Assembly: GCA_963930645.1 (NCBI GenBank)
Contig: OZ005652.1
Span: 264,075,356 to 264,139,355, forward strand
DNA length: 64,000 nt
From: Salticus scenicus
Taxonomy: Eukaryota; Arthropoda; Arachnida; Araneae; Salticidae
Direction: 5' to 3'
Shown here: positions 34,504-45,286 of the stretch, piece by piece
Position numbering within the stretch: position 1 is the stretch's first letter
How the letters are laid out: the number at the start of each line of letters is the position of its first letter
Made by a program: the position numbers and the translations under genes
Notes under the pieces: generated by a model
Told to the model about the DNA's origin: nothing
Databases searched by the model: none
The model's input: the letters and a program-made list of their open reading frames with translations, nothing else

Positions 34504-35981
34504 TTTTAAACTTGTGATTGTAAAATTAATATGAATTATTGATAATAGTAGTAGTTAACTAGGAAAAAAATTTTGTGCATGTGGGGGCATCGGTTCCCCC
34601 CCACTGGGGGGAAGTACCCCCCGGGGAAGTAAATTTTCAAGATGGGTATCTTTCGAAAGGTCTCGTTGATAATAGTAATAGTTAACTGGAAAAAAAATTT
34701 TGTGCATGTGGGGGCATCGGTTCCCCCCCCCCACCGGGGGGGGAAGTACCCACCCGGGGGGGGCAAAGTTTCAAGATGGGTATCTTTCGAAAGGTCTCGT
34801 CAATACCTTTAAAACGAATGGTTGAACCATAAAACTGTGATAATTTAAAACAAAGTTATCGATTTTTTTTTACTTTTAACGAAAAAAAAACAGAAAAAAA
34901 ATCTTTTTTTTTTTTTTTTTTAAACGAAATTTTACCAAACTTGGTATTTAGTTGGTCCCCGACATAAACTGGTGCTGATTACATTTGGGGATCAATAGCT
35001 CAACAGGTGGCGCTGTGATAGCATTTTATCTAAATTTTTAACATGGCAGTATAGGACAAAAATTCGTATAAATGGGCATAATAAGAGTTATTTTAAACTT
35101 GTGATTGTAAAATTTATATGAATTATTGATAATAGTAGTATGTAACTAGGAAAAAAAATTTGTGCATGGGGGGGCATCGCTTCCCCCCTAGGGGGAAAAT
35201 ACCCCCCAGGGGGGTAAATTTTCACAATGGGTATCTTTCAAAATATCTCGTTGATAATAGTAGTAGTTAACTAGGAAAAAAATTTTGTGCATGTGGGGGC
35301 GACAAAGTTTCAAGATGGGTATCTTTCGAAAGGTCTCGTCAATACCTTTAAAACGAATGGTTGAACCTTAAATCTGTGATAATTTAAAACAAAGTTATCG
35401 ATTTTTTTTACTTTTAACGAAAAAAAACTTAGAAAAAAAAATCGTATTTTTTTTTTAAACGAAATTTTACCAAACTTGGTATTTAGTTGGTCCCCGACAT
35501 AAACTGGTGCTGATTATATTTGGGGATGAATAGCTCAACAGGTGGCGCTGTGATAGCATTTTATCTAAATTTTTAACATGGCAGTATAGGACAAAAATCC
35601 GTATAAATGTGCATAATAAGAGTTATTTTACACTTGTGATTGTAAAATTAATATGAATTATTGATAATAGTAGTACGTAACTAGGAAAAAAATTTTGTGC
35701 ATGAGGGGGCATCGCTTACCCCCCTGGGGGGAAGTACCCCCCCGGGGGGTGTAAATTTTGAAGATGGGTATCATTCAAAAGATCTCGTCAATACCGTTAA
35801 AACGAATGGTTGAACTATAAATCTGTGATAATTTAAAACAAAGTTATCGATTTTTTTTACTTTTAACAAAAACAAAAAAAAAAATTAGAAAAAAATTCGT
35901 AATTTTTTTTTAATATTGTTACTGATTGAATATGTATAGGAAAATATAGAAGAAAGTCTTGTGGTGGCCACAACATACTAG
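34504..35981 (+). mobile_element. Family A body repeats with a second 3' end
   Basis: No head is present. The body module (TTGTGATTGTAAAATTAATA, TAGTAGTTAACTAGG, G/C-run cluster, GATGGGTATCTTTCGAAAG, GTTATCGATTTTTTT) repeats about four times, around 34504, 34665, 35085 and 35630, with the GGTGGCGCTGTGATAGCATT block at 35005 and 35540. It ends with the same arm, hairpin and CTAG at 35978-35981. It looks like multimerised 3' parts fused to the preceding element. Confidence 0.6.
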
Positions 35982-37110
35982 TTTACATATGAGATTAAAT
36001 ATGAATTATTATAACTTAAAATGTTACTTATATATTCAGTGATCTTGTATCTGTTGCTTGGCTTCTACTATGCTTAATAGATCATTATTATAAATATATA
36101 TATATATATATATATGTTCTTAACGACAAAACAAATTATACGGATTCACACAATATTTCTGATAAAAAACTATTTAATAAACATCTCAAAGTATGTTTTT
36201 TGTTTATTTACATTAAGGCCTCTCTTAGTTTAAACGCGCTAGGTTTGTAAAGTGATCAGCATATAAAGTTTCACATGCTACAAGATATTTCTAATAATGC
36301 TGATAATGACCTCTTAATATATAATTTGTACAACTCCCCTTAAATGCTTTAAGGATATTTTTAAAGTTCGTTTCCCTTGCAATTCAGGTGACTTTTACCT
36401 TTAATTATCAGTTCTAAATACACATAAATTTTACATACAACAATTCAGAGAATTGATTTTCGGATCTGAGAAGTGATCAGGTAATTATGACATTGAATAC
36501 AAAGGATGGGAACGAATTACTTGTAAGAAGATCCGTATTTTTTGCTTCCACCCTTATTCATTTCTGTTGTCACAATGACACGAGTTCTCTAACGAGTAAT
36601 AAATTGGAAAATAAAAAAGCAAAATCCTCGTCAATATATTTGTAATGAATATGAAGCTCTTCAGACTATTTTCTTTTATCTATAATTATATTAAAAAGAA
36701 GTTCTGGAGTTATTTTTTTCATTAATCGATTACATGTGGTGAATTTGATTGCTTCATTTTAGGAGTTTTTTTTCCCCGTCAAATGTTGTTGTCCTGCCAT
36801 TTCATTCATAGCGTTGTTCATTTCCATGGTAGGTATTATTAAGTATTAACAATTTTATACAATATTTCTATTTCTACATGGTATCTTTGTTTAGATTTCA
36901 ATACACTTTCAGAGAAAAAATTGTTAGCCCGTAAAGGCTATTATTTTTAGACAGTTTTAATAGCATCGTCACCAATATCTTGAAATGAAACGATTTCCCG
37001 AGTTACAGGATATAGTAATTAAAAAGGAAGAATCTGTGGGAGACTAATTTCAATTAAAGTTTCTGACTGCTATTTTAGTTCTTTTTTACATCTATGTTTA
37101 TAACTTCATT
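35982..37110. other. AT-rich noncoding stretch
   Basis: An (AT)n at 36093-36115. The segment 36440-37080 is less repetitive but shows no open frame or repeat homology. Confidence 0.5.
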
Positions 37111-38069
37111 ACTTTCTTCTATCTTCAATAGAAGAAAGTTTTGGATTCGTAAAAATTTTCGATTTCGGGTTTTTGCATGATTTACACGTTTTGAGAGCTG
37201 TAGAACACGATTTTACCATTTTTAGAAAATGTCTGTCTGTCTGTCTGTCTGTGTGTGTGTGTGTGACAAAATTTTGTGGCAACTGTATCTCTGGAACTAC
37301 TGCACAGAATTTCATACAAATTGGTATGTAGTTGCACCTTGACATAAATTAGTGCCTATCAACTTTTGGTAAAAATCGTCTTACAGGTTGCGTTGCCATC
37401 CCGCTTTTTCTAAATTTTTAACAGGGTGATATAGGGCAAAAATTTTCAAGATGGGTATCTTTCGAAAGGTCTCGTCAGTACCTTTAAAACGAATGGTTGA
37501 ACTATAAATCTGTGATAATTTAAAGCAAAGTTATCGATTTTTTTTACTTTTTACGAAAAAAAACTTAGAAAAAAAATCTGTTTTTTTTTTTTTTTTTTTT
37601 TTTTTCCCTCTCCCCTTAATTTTATCAAACTCCCACGGTTTCCGTGTTCTGACAAACTTAAACTAATTTTTGCCTTTTTCCTCTAATTTTGTCAAAGTCC
37701 TACGGTTTTCGTGTCTTGACAAACTTTAACATATTTTTGCATTTTCCCCCTAATTTTGTCAAAGTCCCACGGTTTCCGTGTTCTGACAAACTTTAACAAA
37801 TTTTCACATTTTACCCAAAATTTTGTCAAAGTCCCACTTTTTTTTTCTCTCCTCTTAATTCTATCAAACTCCCACGGTTTCCTTTTTTTGACAAACTTAG
37901 AATAATTTTCACATTTTACCCAAAATTTTGTCAAAGTCCCACTTTTTTACTTTCTTCTATCTTCAATAGAAGAAAGTATTGGATTCGTAAAAATTTTCGA
38001 TTTCGGGTTTTTGATGGATTTACACGTTTTGAGAGGTGTAGAACACGATTTTACCATTTTTAGAAAATA

Positions 38070-38110
<41 letters not shown>

Positions 38111-39387
38111 GTGTGTGTGTGTGACAAAATTTTGTGGCAACTGTATCTCTGGAACTACTGCACAGAATTTCATACAAATTGGTGTGTAGTTGCACCTTGA
38201 CATAAATTAGTGCCTATCAACTTTTGGTAAAAATCGTCTTACAGGTTGCGTTGCCATCCCGCTTTTTCTAAATTTTCAACAGGGTGATAAAGGCAAAAAT
38301 TTTCAAGATGGGTATCTTTCGAAAGGTCTCGTCAGTACCTTTAAAACGAATGGTTGAACTATAAATCTGTGATAATTTAAAACAAAGTTCTCGATTTTTT
38401 TACTTTTTACGAAAAAAAAAACTTAGAAAAAAAATCTTTTTTTTTTTTTTTTCTCCCCTTAATTTTATCAAACTCCCACGGTTTCCGTGTTCTGACAAAC
38501 TTAAACTAATTTTTGCTTTTTTCCCCTAATTTTGTCAAAGTCCTACGGTTTCCGTGTCTTGACAAACTTTAACATATTTTTGCATTTTTCCCCTAATTTT
38601 GTCAAAGTCCTACGGTTTCCGTGTTTTGACAAACTTTGACAAACTTTTGGGTAAAATGTGAAAATTATTCTAAATTTGTCAAAACACAGAAACCGTGGGA
38701 CTTTGACAAAATTGGGGGGAAAATGCAAAAATTTGTTTAAGTTTGTCAGAACACGGAAACCGTGGGAGTTTTATAGAATTAAGGGGAGAGGAAAAAAAAA
38801 AAAAAAAAAAAAAAAGTGGGACTTTGACAAAATTTTGGGTAAAATGTGAAAATTTGTTTAAGTCCCACTTTTTTTTTTTTTTTCCTCTCCCCTTAATTCT
38901 ATCAAACTCCCACGGTTTCCGTGTTCTGACAAACTTAAACTAATTTTTGCTTTTTTCCCCTAATTTTGTCAAAGTCCCACGGTTTCCGTGTTTTGACAAA
39001 CTTAGAATAATTTTCATATTTTACCCAAAATTTTGTCAAAGTCCCACTTTTTTTTTTTTTTAATTATTGTTGCTGAGTGAATTTGTATAGGAAAAGATAG
39101 AAGAAAGTCATGTGGTGGCCACAACATACTAGTTTTTTTTTTCTCTCCTCTTAATTCTATCAAACTCCCACGGTTTCCGTGTTCTGACAAACTTAAACAA
39201 ATTTTTGCATTTTCCCCCCAATTTTGTCAAAGTCCCACGGTTTCCGTGTTTTGACAAACTTTAACAAATTTTCACATTTTACCCAAAATTTTGTCAGTCC
39301 CACTTTTTTTTTTTTAAATTATTGTTACTGAGTGAATTTGTATAGGAAAATATAGAAGAAAGTCTCGTGGTGGCCACAATATACTAG
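37111..39387 (+). mobile_element. Composite family A element with expanded minisatellite
   Basis: Heads lie at 37111 and 37949 (838-bp spacing, nearly identical units including GTCTGTCTGTCTG tracts and the GTTATCGATTTTTTT module). 3' ends with arm, GTGGTGGCCAC hairpin and CTAG lie at 39129-39132 and 39384-39387. Between them is a minisatellite with an inverted block. The several open frames here (37692-37934, 38543-38943 and others) are repeat translations on alternating strands and not genes. Confidence 0.65.
37605..39310. repeat. Minisatellite of about 65-70 bp with internal hairpin
   Basis: The unit is approximately CCTAATTTTGTCAAAGTCC, then CACGGTTTCCGTG (a 5-bp stem hairpin), then TTTTGACAAACTTTAACAAA and a short T/C-rich link. 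Blocks occupy 37605-37945, 38450-38640, 38865-39060 and 39135-39310 in one orientation, and about 38640-38865 in the opposite orientation. Confidence 0.75.
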
Positions 39388-40526
39388 TTCTCATTTGGTA
39401 AATACTAGCCTTTCTTGAAATGTAAAATACTGTTATATCTAATTTTCTATGCTAAAAAATTAGAATTACCATAAAAGATAAAAACTAATTTTATCAATTC
39501 TTTTTATTTTCTTAGTATTATGTATTTTTCTTCCAATGTAATAGCGTATTTTCTTCTTTTAAACAAATTTCACACAGACGCATTTTTTCTTTTGCTCTGA
39601 TATTTAGAATTTAATTTTGCTTGAGACAAAGTGCAGTATTAGTTAAAGATAAAAACGTATATTAATTATTTGAAAATATATTAATGCAAATGTCATAGAG
39701 AGAGAAAATGTGTGCATAATTTAAATAATTCTAATTTGTTATTTTTTATATTTCCTTGTAATATAAACAAAATAATGCTAAAATTATAATACAAGTTAAA
39801 AAGTTCAGAATCCCATTTCACGAATTTAAAATCTAGCCAAAGAATATCTATCAAATCCTAATGTAATATGTAAAAATATTGGTTTTATAGCAACATGTTC
39901 ATACGCGTCATATTAGATTAGATATGATAATGACTCATCGTTATAAATGTTCCAATAAGCAAAACATTATGGAAATACGATATAAATATTCGACTAAAAA
40001 TTAGCAAATTTAATAAAAAAATAAAATGAAAAACTTTTCCGTTAATTACCATTTTATTTTATTAAACTTATTATAAACACTGTGTACGAATGACACTTCA
40101 GAAAACTTAATGCGTTAAAATTTCTTCCACGAAATTCTACTATAAAATTAGAGATAACAAATTTCATATATAACTGATAATTTGCAAGAAGTGCTCACCA
40201 CAATAATTGATCTTTATATGGTGGTTATGTTGGTAAAATTTTAAATGAAAATCCTTTATACTTTTGTTCTTGCTAATTATTTTCTATATACTCAAACTGA
40301 TAAATTAAATATTTGTTCTTTTCTGATATTTTATAAGTACTTCACGAAACTAGAATCGTTGCAACACAAAGGGTTAAAATATATTCTGATTTGCATTTAT
40401 TATTTATTGGTAAATTGGGTAAGTCTGGAAATATGAAGATCGGCAAAATATTTTTTTTCCATCGATATTCTTACTCTTTAAGCAACACAAAATATTATGG
40501 ATGAATTCGTAGCTTTCTTTTCTAAG
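39388..40526. other. AT-rich noncoding stretch
   Basis: No repeats from the window align here and no gene is seen. If 40527-40762 is an exon, this would be intronic; the pyrimidine-rich TTTCTTTTCTAAG at 40514-40526 would be its 3' splice site. Confidence 0.45.
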
Positions 40527-40762
40527 ATGGAATTTTCGGAACCGATCCTTTTGTATCTGGGGGTGATTTATCAAAGAGTATCACGGAAGATTCACCTCCA
40601 TCAGATCCTGTCCGACAAAAGTCGAGATTCTTGCTGTACTCTTCTGTCAATGTCGGACAATCAGTTCTCGGTTGCGTGGAGAAAGGAAGTGTCGCTCAGC
40701 TTGAAGTAATTGAAGGAGATGTCCATTCGAGGAGAGATTTTCAAAGAATATTCATTTCATAA
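40527..40762 (+). CDS. Candidate terminal exon, unknown protein
   Basis: After a plausible acceptor (TTTCTTTTCTAAG ending at 40526), the frame beginning GGA at 40529 is open for 77 codons to TAA at 40760. The translation starts GIFGTDPFVSGGDLSKSITE and continues with an acidic/proline stretch (EDSPPSDPVRQ), RFLLYSSVNVGQSVLGCVEK and VAQLEVIEGDVHSRRDF. Residue composition is balanced (S, D, G, V, few K/N/F/I runs) and GC is above background, unlike the chance frames in this window. A second frame overlaps it at 40497-40709 but reads less like protein. I do not recognise the protein. It could be a host last exon, a TE-captured exon or a retained fragment; an internal GAA|GTAATT at about 40705 could be a donor site instead of reading to the stop. 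Confidence 0.35.
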
Positions 40763-41094
40763 GAATTTAATATAGATAAAATTTCATTAGCTTAACATTT
40801 GAAAAATTTATATAGTTAGTCATTGATCTCGTTCTACTCTTATTTTACGAAAATGTACAATATAAAAAAAAAAAGAATTGCAATCAGGAAAAATCCAATG
40901 ATGGGATTCTTATATATCTATACGTTTTGAGGTTTCCCGATTTTAGTTTTTGCTATTTTTATGGTGATGTTTATATGTGTATACACACATCATCGATTTT
41001 ACATAATACCTTACTCATATTAATATACACATGTGTATTAATATGACACATGCATATACATGTCTTGTTTCCTAGAATAATCTTAAACAATATT
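40763..41094. other. AT-rich noncoding with a Helentron-like snippet
   Basis: At 40921-40985 the string TACGTTTTGAGG plus GTGATGTTTATATGTGTATA resembles the middle block of family B and is a likely fragment. Confidence 0.4.
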
Positions 41095-41330
41095 CTAGGA
41101 ATATTGTTATGGTATTTTATTTTTTAAGCTATTGCATAGCTTTTATCGCGGGCTTTGAGCGCGGCGACCGAATCAAGAAATTCCGTAACGAAAATAAACC
41201 TAACACAGTTCGGCAGACTTCGGCAGACAGTCAATTCGGCAGACTTCGGCACGGTGTTTGTGTGCGTGTGACGCTCGCACGGATCGAGACGAGCTGCTCC
41301 GAAATCGCAAGTACTAAATAAAAATACAAA
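41095..41330. other. GC-rich island of unknown origin
   Basis: In sharp contrast to the AT-rich flanks, 41130-41320 is GC-balanced with CG dinucleotides: ATCGCGGGCTTTGAGCGCGG, CGGCAGACTTCGGCAGACAG with a partial duplication, and GTGACGCTCGCACGGATCG. It begins with the palindrome GCTATTGCATAGC. Frames are open on both strands (41109-41321 and 41124-41333), but neither shows a known domain. Most likely a fragment of a foreign or younger TE. Confidence 0.4.
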
Positions 41331-41714
41331 CATAATTTTAGTTGTTCCCCAATTAATAACAAACCATAAATATTAATTTATTAAACACCACACTTTTAAA
41401 CTTCATTTAGAATCAAACAAATTTATTGAAAATTAATTAAATTAAATTTTGCACAACCCTAAACCACTAATATGAACTCTGTGCTATTCAGTTTGTTTCT
41501 TTCAACAGAAAATTTATGAAAAATTTAAAAGAGAAGGACTTACTACACACCTTTTCATATTTATAAGGACACTTTATATTTTGAAATAACTAATGTAAAA
41601 ATAATTCTGAACAAGATTATACTAAGTGCACTTAATATATCTAGTATTCTAAAAACCAAAACTGCTATAAATTTTTTAATATGAAACAAAATTAATAAAA
41701 AATAATGCAAAATG
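41331..41714. other. AT-rich noncoding stretch
   Basis: Nothing recognised. Confidence 0.55.
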
Positions 41715-43275
41715 TTTTTTTCTCCACGTTTTTAGATGTTCATAATTATAGGGACACTCAAGATGTTTTCGTTTTATTTATCTTACTAGCGGATAAATTA
41801 CAGTTGACATGCGAATTTGTTAACTACTGGGCTAGATTAATTCATACATAAGCCTTCAATTTTTCTTGGATGGACATTACTGATAATTCCTCGAAAAAAA
41901 TAACATTCATGTAGTGAAGTATGATAAATGTGTTTTTTAAGTGGAAGGATAATTTCAATCCGCCGAATTTCTAATGAAATTCGAAGATCTAAAATTGCTG
42001 AAAGAAATGTGATCGAACGTTGAACTGCTAGTTTAATAGGCGAGAGATTTGATCCAAAATCAGAGTTGTTTTACAGAGATCGAGACTCATAATTCCTCTT
42101 ATTGTTTTACTCATAATCACTGCTGCTGAATTTGCTTGTAATTTTTGACGAAAGGTTGGGGTCCACATTATGCATGTTTAAAATAATTAAACCCTTTCCT
42201 ATATATACGAGCACTTCTCCAGATTCAGAATTCTTTTTGCCCTGAAGACGGTACGCTTAAGGCTACCGAAGCAGCTGTATGCATTTCAAATATTTTTCTA
42301 TGGCGTTTCTGACGTAGTAGTTTATTCGGGTTTTAATATGTTAAAATGATTAAAAAACCTGTAATAATCAACAAGCTTTTAATAGGGGAAAGAACATCTG
42401 TCTTAAAGTTGAATAAAGACAATATTAAATGGTAAAATGTTGCATTTTCGGATGAAAAACATTTTATTCTTGATTAACCAAATGGTTTTAACAGTTACTG
42501 GAACGATCTGAAGGTAGCGAAAGACAGATCATATTTTTTAAAGGCAGATATGAGTCGGGCAATTTAAAGGTGAAGCTGTGGTGCTCTGGGGAGCTATTTC
42601 TACTGAAGGTAGAATAAATTTAGTAATTTTTTCTATTATTATGAACATCAAGAGAATATCTGCAAATTTTAAACGTGAAATTCTCAGATTTTTGTTAGAT
42701 TTTGAGGGGTAATAATACCTTTTTCAACAAGACTTACATTTTTGCTCCACTTCTAGAGCAATAGGAAATAGTTTGAAGAAAGAAACTTCTGTATTATTGC
42801 CTTTTCCGTGGCCTAAAAGTTGGAAAAACCTTAACTTATCATATTAGAAAAGTACATGTAAGTGGAAATCAGTTTTAAATAGTTTAAATGTATTCAGAAT
42901 ATCATCTATGCTGTATGAAATGGTATTGAAACTGAATATTTAAAAAAAAAATGTATATATATATATATATATATATACCAGAGAGAATGTCTGATTGTTT
43001 CACCCTAAAAAAAGACCCCATAAAATATTAATTTAAAGAATAACTGAAAAAATATTTATAAGATTCGAGCTGTACTTATAATTGTGAACACCTGAAAAAT
43101 CATCTTTTTGACCGTATTTAAAGTTTTTTAAGATAGAAAAACGATAAAACGTTTTAAATATAGTCTATTAGTGAAATCCAAATTAATAAAAAATATATTT
43201 GTCTAAATAATTGTGTTCAGTGTTTAGTTAATATAGAAAAACGGACGTCCTTATAATTATGAGAACCAGTGTATA
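41715..43275 (+). pseudogene. Tc1/mariner (Tc3-like) transposon with broken transposase
   Basis: Inverted ends: TTCATAATTATAGGGAC at about 41736 and, in reverse complement, CTCATAATTATAAGGAC near 43262. Translation with several stops shows ISRRISNEIRRSKIAERN (helix-turn-helix type, about 41958-42011), then FSDEKHFILD-x-PNGFNSYW (about 42448-42507, second DNA-binding/catalytic start with the first catalytic D), VLWGAIS (about 42581-42601), FQQDLHF (about 42722, second catalytic D region) and a LPFPWPKSWKNLNLI-like remnant (about 42801-42845). This order matches Tc3-like DDE transposases of about 330 residues. A segment with a hammerhead-like motif is inserted between the DNA-binding and catalytic parts. 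Non-functional. Confidence 0.7.
42242..42272 (+). other. Hammerhead-ribozyme-like core motif
   Basis: CTGAAGA (42242-42248, fits CUGANGA), then the stem CGGTA/TACCG (42249-42253 with 42264-42268), then GAAGC at 42268-42272. Stems I and III are not evident and GAAA is changed to GAAG, so it is at best a degenerate relic, as found in Penelope-like and related retroelements. Confidence 0.3.
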
Positions 43276-43917
43276 ATCAAGGCAGTTACAGAAGTATTTT
43301 GACTCTACGAAAATCAATTTGAGAATACAATTAACATGTACATGGATGTACAAGAATCTTAACAAAATGTAAATCTAAATAAAAAAGAAAATCACAGTTA
43401 AACGACTGCTATTTATTAATCATTATATATAGAATCAATACTTCTATGTATTTCAATACTTTCAGCATCAAGACTTAATTTCCAATAAAAAAGTACCAAA
43501 ATCTAACTACCACAGCATATGTATACTTCTAAATATTTGTATTTTAAATTTTTTACAAAAACTTTTATTTATTATTTATTTTAGCAGAAAAACACTATCT
43601 AAAGTATGTAAGTATAATAAAAATGAATGAATGAAAAGTTAGCAAAGTATTTATAATCCAGCGATGGAAAGATAAAAAAAAAAAAAAAAAAAAAAAAACT
43701 GATTTTTTTTTTTCTTATCAGATAACAAACTAAAATAAACTGTGTTGAGTATTTTAGCTTTTAAAACTATATTTTTCGCTAAACCAGTGGGTACTAGAGA
43801 GCGTATATAGTACATACAAGTGTATAACGTATTATTTATAAACATTAAAAAGAACTCTATGAGTTTTGTTGCGTTCGAATGTTTGTATATTTATTTCAAT
43901 TGATTACTAGAACTACA
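43276..43917. other. AT-rich noncoding stretch
   Basis: Poly-A/poly-T at 43675-43714. No feature recognised. Confidence 0.6.
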
Positions 43918-44330
43918 AAGGGCCTCACTATCGCTGGGCTTGACTGAATTTCTGGGGGCCACAAAATTTTACTTTTAATTAAAAATGTCATATCTAAATC
44001 CCAGTTTGTGTGTGTGTGTGTGTTTTCTAACTCTTCCGCGTTTTAATTATATGAATAAAATTTTAAAATAAAATACCGTTTGACTGAACGAGGTAATTTT
44101 ATTAAAACCAGATATATATTAATTTTTTTGCACAAATACGTTTTCCAATTAGTCCTGCTTTCGCCTGCTACAGGTCATAATATAATAATAACAAACTTCT
44201 TTTGGCGGGAGTGTGTGTGTGTGTGTGGGGGGGGGTTGGATTTTCAAAGGGGGCATGAAAAGTTGAAATTGCCCTGGGCACAAAACTTTGCTAGAAGGGC
44301 CCGGGAAGTAGAAGCAAAGTTTAGCACAAA
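43918..44330. mobile_element. Possible decayed hAT-like element
   Basis: Left GGGCCTCACTATCGCTGGGC and GGGGGCCACAAAATTTTA; right, in reverse complement, CGGGCCCTTCTAGCAAAG and TTTTGTGCCCAGGGC. These are imperfect inverted GGGCC-type ends such as occur in hAT remnants. A (GT)n runs at 44004-44022 and again at 44211-44228. Confidence 0.3.
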
Positions 44331-44785
44331 TTAAACTATGTTAATCATATATATGAGTTATTTAATAATAAAACACCTAAATTTATGATCAGTAATTCGA
44401 CAAGTATTTGCAGACTTCTTAGTACGTGCTTTTCGCACACATTAGAAAACTTAACAAACATAGGTACGGTGCATATGATAAACATATTCAAATGTAATTT
44501 AAAACTTAGCAAATTTACTATTATTAACTTAATATAACTATTATTATAACTATTATTAACTATTATTAACTATTAATATAACTATTATTAACTTAACAAT
44601 ATTAATTAACTTTTCTTTGTAATTCAAATGGCAATTCAAAAAGCATATTGTTGAACTTGATTTTCAATAACTGTATCGGAGTGACAGGAATCAAACAATC
44701 GGAAGCAAGCGGGCATGTTTGTTGTAAAAATAAGAAAGTTACGTCGCCATTCCTTTTCTATAAAAACATACTGCTGGAAAATATG
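44331..44785. other. AT-rich noncoding with degenerate tandem words
   Basis: ACTATTATTA-type reiteration at 44517-44612. Nothing else seen. Confidence 0.55.
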
Positions 44786-45002
44786 TACAGTCGGTAACAA
44801 AAGTGTCCGAACACTAGCAAAAACTCCTATGTAAAAAAAGTACACTTCATACGGTTTTGTTAAATAAATCCTTGACGAATCCTGTTCTTAGTCAGAGTAA
44901 GAACATGATTCGATAAGGATTTATTTAACAAAACCATATGAAGTGTACTGCTTTTACATAGGAATTTTTGCTAGCGTTCGGACATTTTTGTTACCGACTG
45001 TA
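44786..45002. mobile_element. TA-flanked palindromic MITE (CAGTCGGTAACAAAA ends)
   Basis: The element at 44788-45000 (213 bp) is bounded by TA on both sides. The left end CAGTCGGTAACAAAAGTGTC is the inverse of the right end ...GACATTTTTGTTACCGACTG. The arms remain complementary almost to the centre (around 44890), with only scattered mismatches. TA duplication and CAGT ends identify a Tc1/mariner MITE. The good arm identity suggests moderate youth. Confidence 0.85.
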
Positions 45003-45286
45003 TATATTAGTAATGAAAATTCTTTAAATTAAATTAGTAAAATAATAGCTCTTCTATATCAATCTCTATATGTATGAATGTGTAAATAAAATCTCTCAAT
45101 CAATAAAAACACAATTATTTTTTCAGTTACAAATATGAAATGGTTCTTTTACGACACCACTAAAAAGGTAACACTTTACATTTGAAGAGATTTAACCCTA
45201 AAAATACAGTTTGATGGCATATTTGAGCAATTTTTGTATATTAACAGCTTTGGCCCGTAAAAATATTCCAATATACTTTCATGACA
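45003..45286. other. Flank of a TTAA element, partly repeat
   Basis: AT-rich. A GGCCCGTAAAAATATTCC segment near 45251 resembles the CGTAAAATTATACGG repeats at 46220-46375 beyond the TTAA element, so the element may have split an older repeat. Confidence 0.4.

Noticed and set aside
37605..37945. Regularly spaced palindromic repeats reminiscent of a CRISPR array
   Set aside because: The whole unit repeats, so there are no unique spacers; the genome is eukaryotic and the unit lies in a TE.
37692..38943. Overlapping open frames with repeated KFWVKCEN/TRKPWDFDK peptides
   Set aside because: They are translations of the 65-70 bp minisatellite on alternating strands, with periodicity equal to the DNA repeat.
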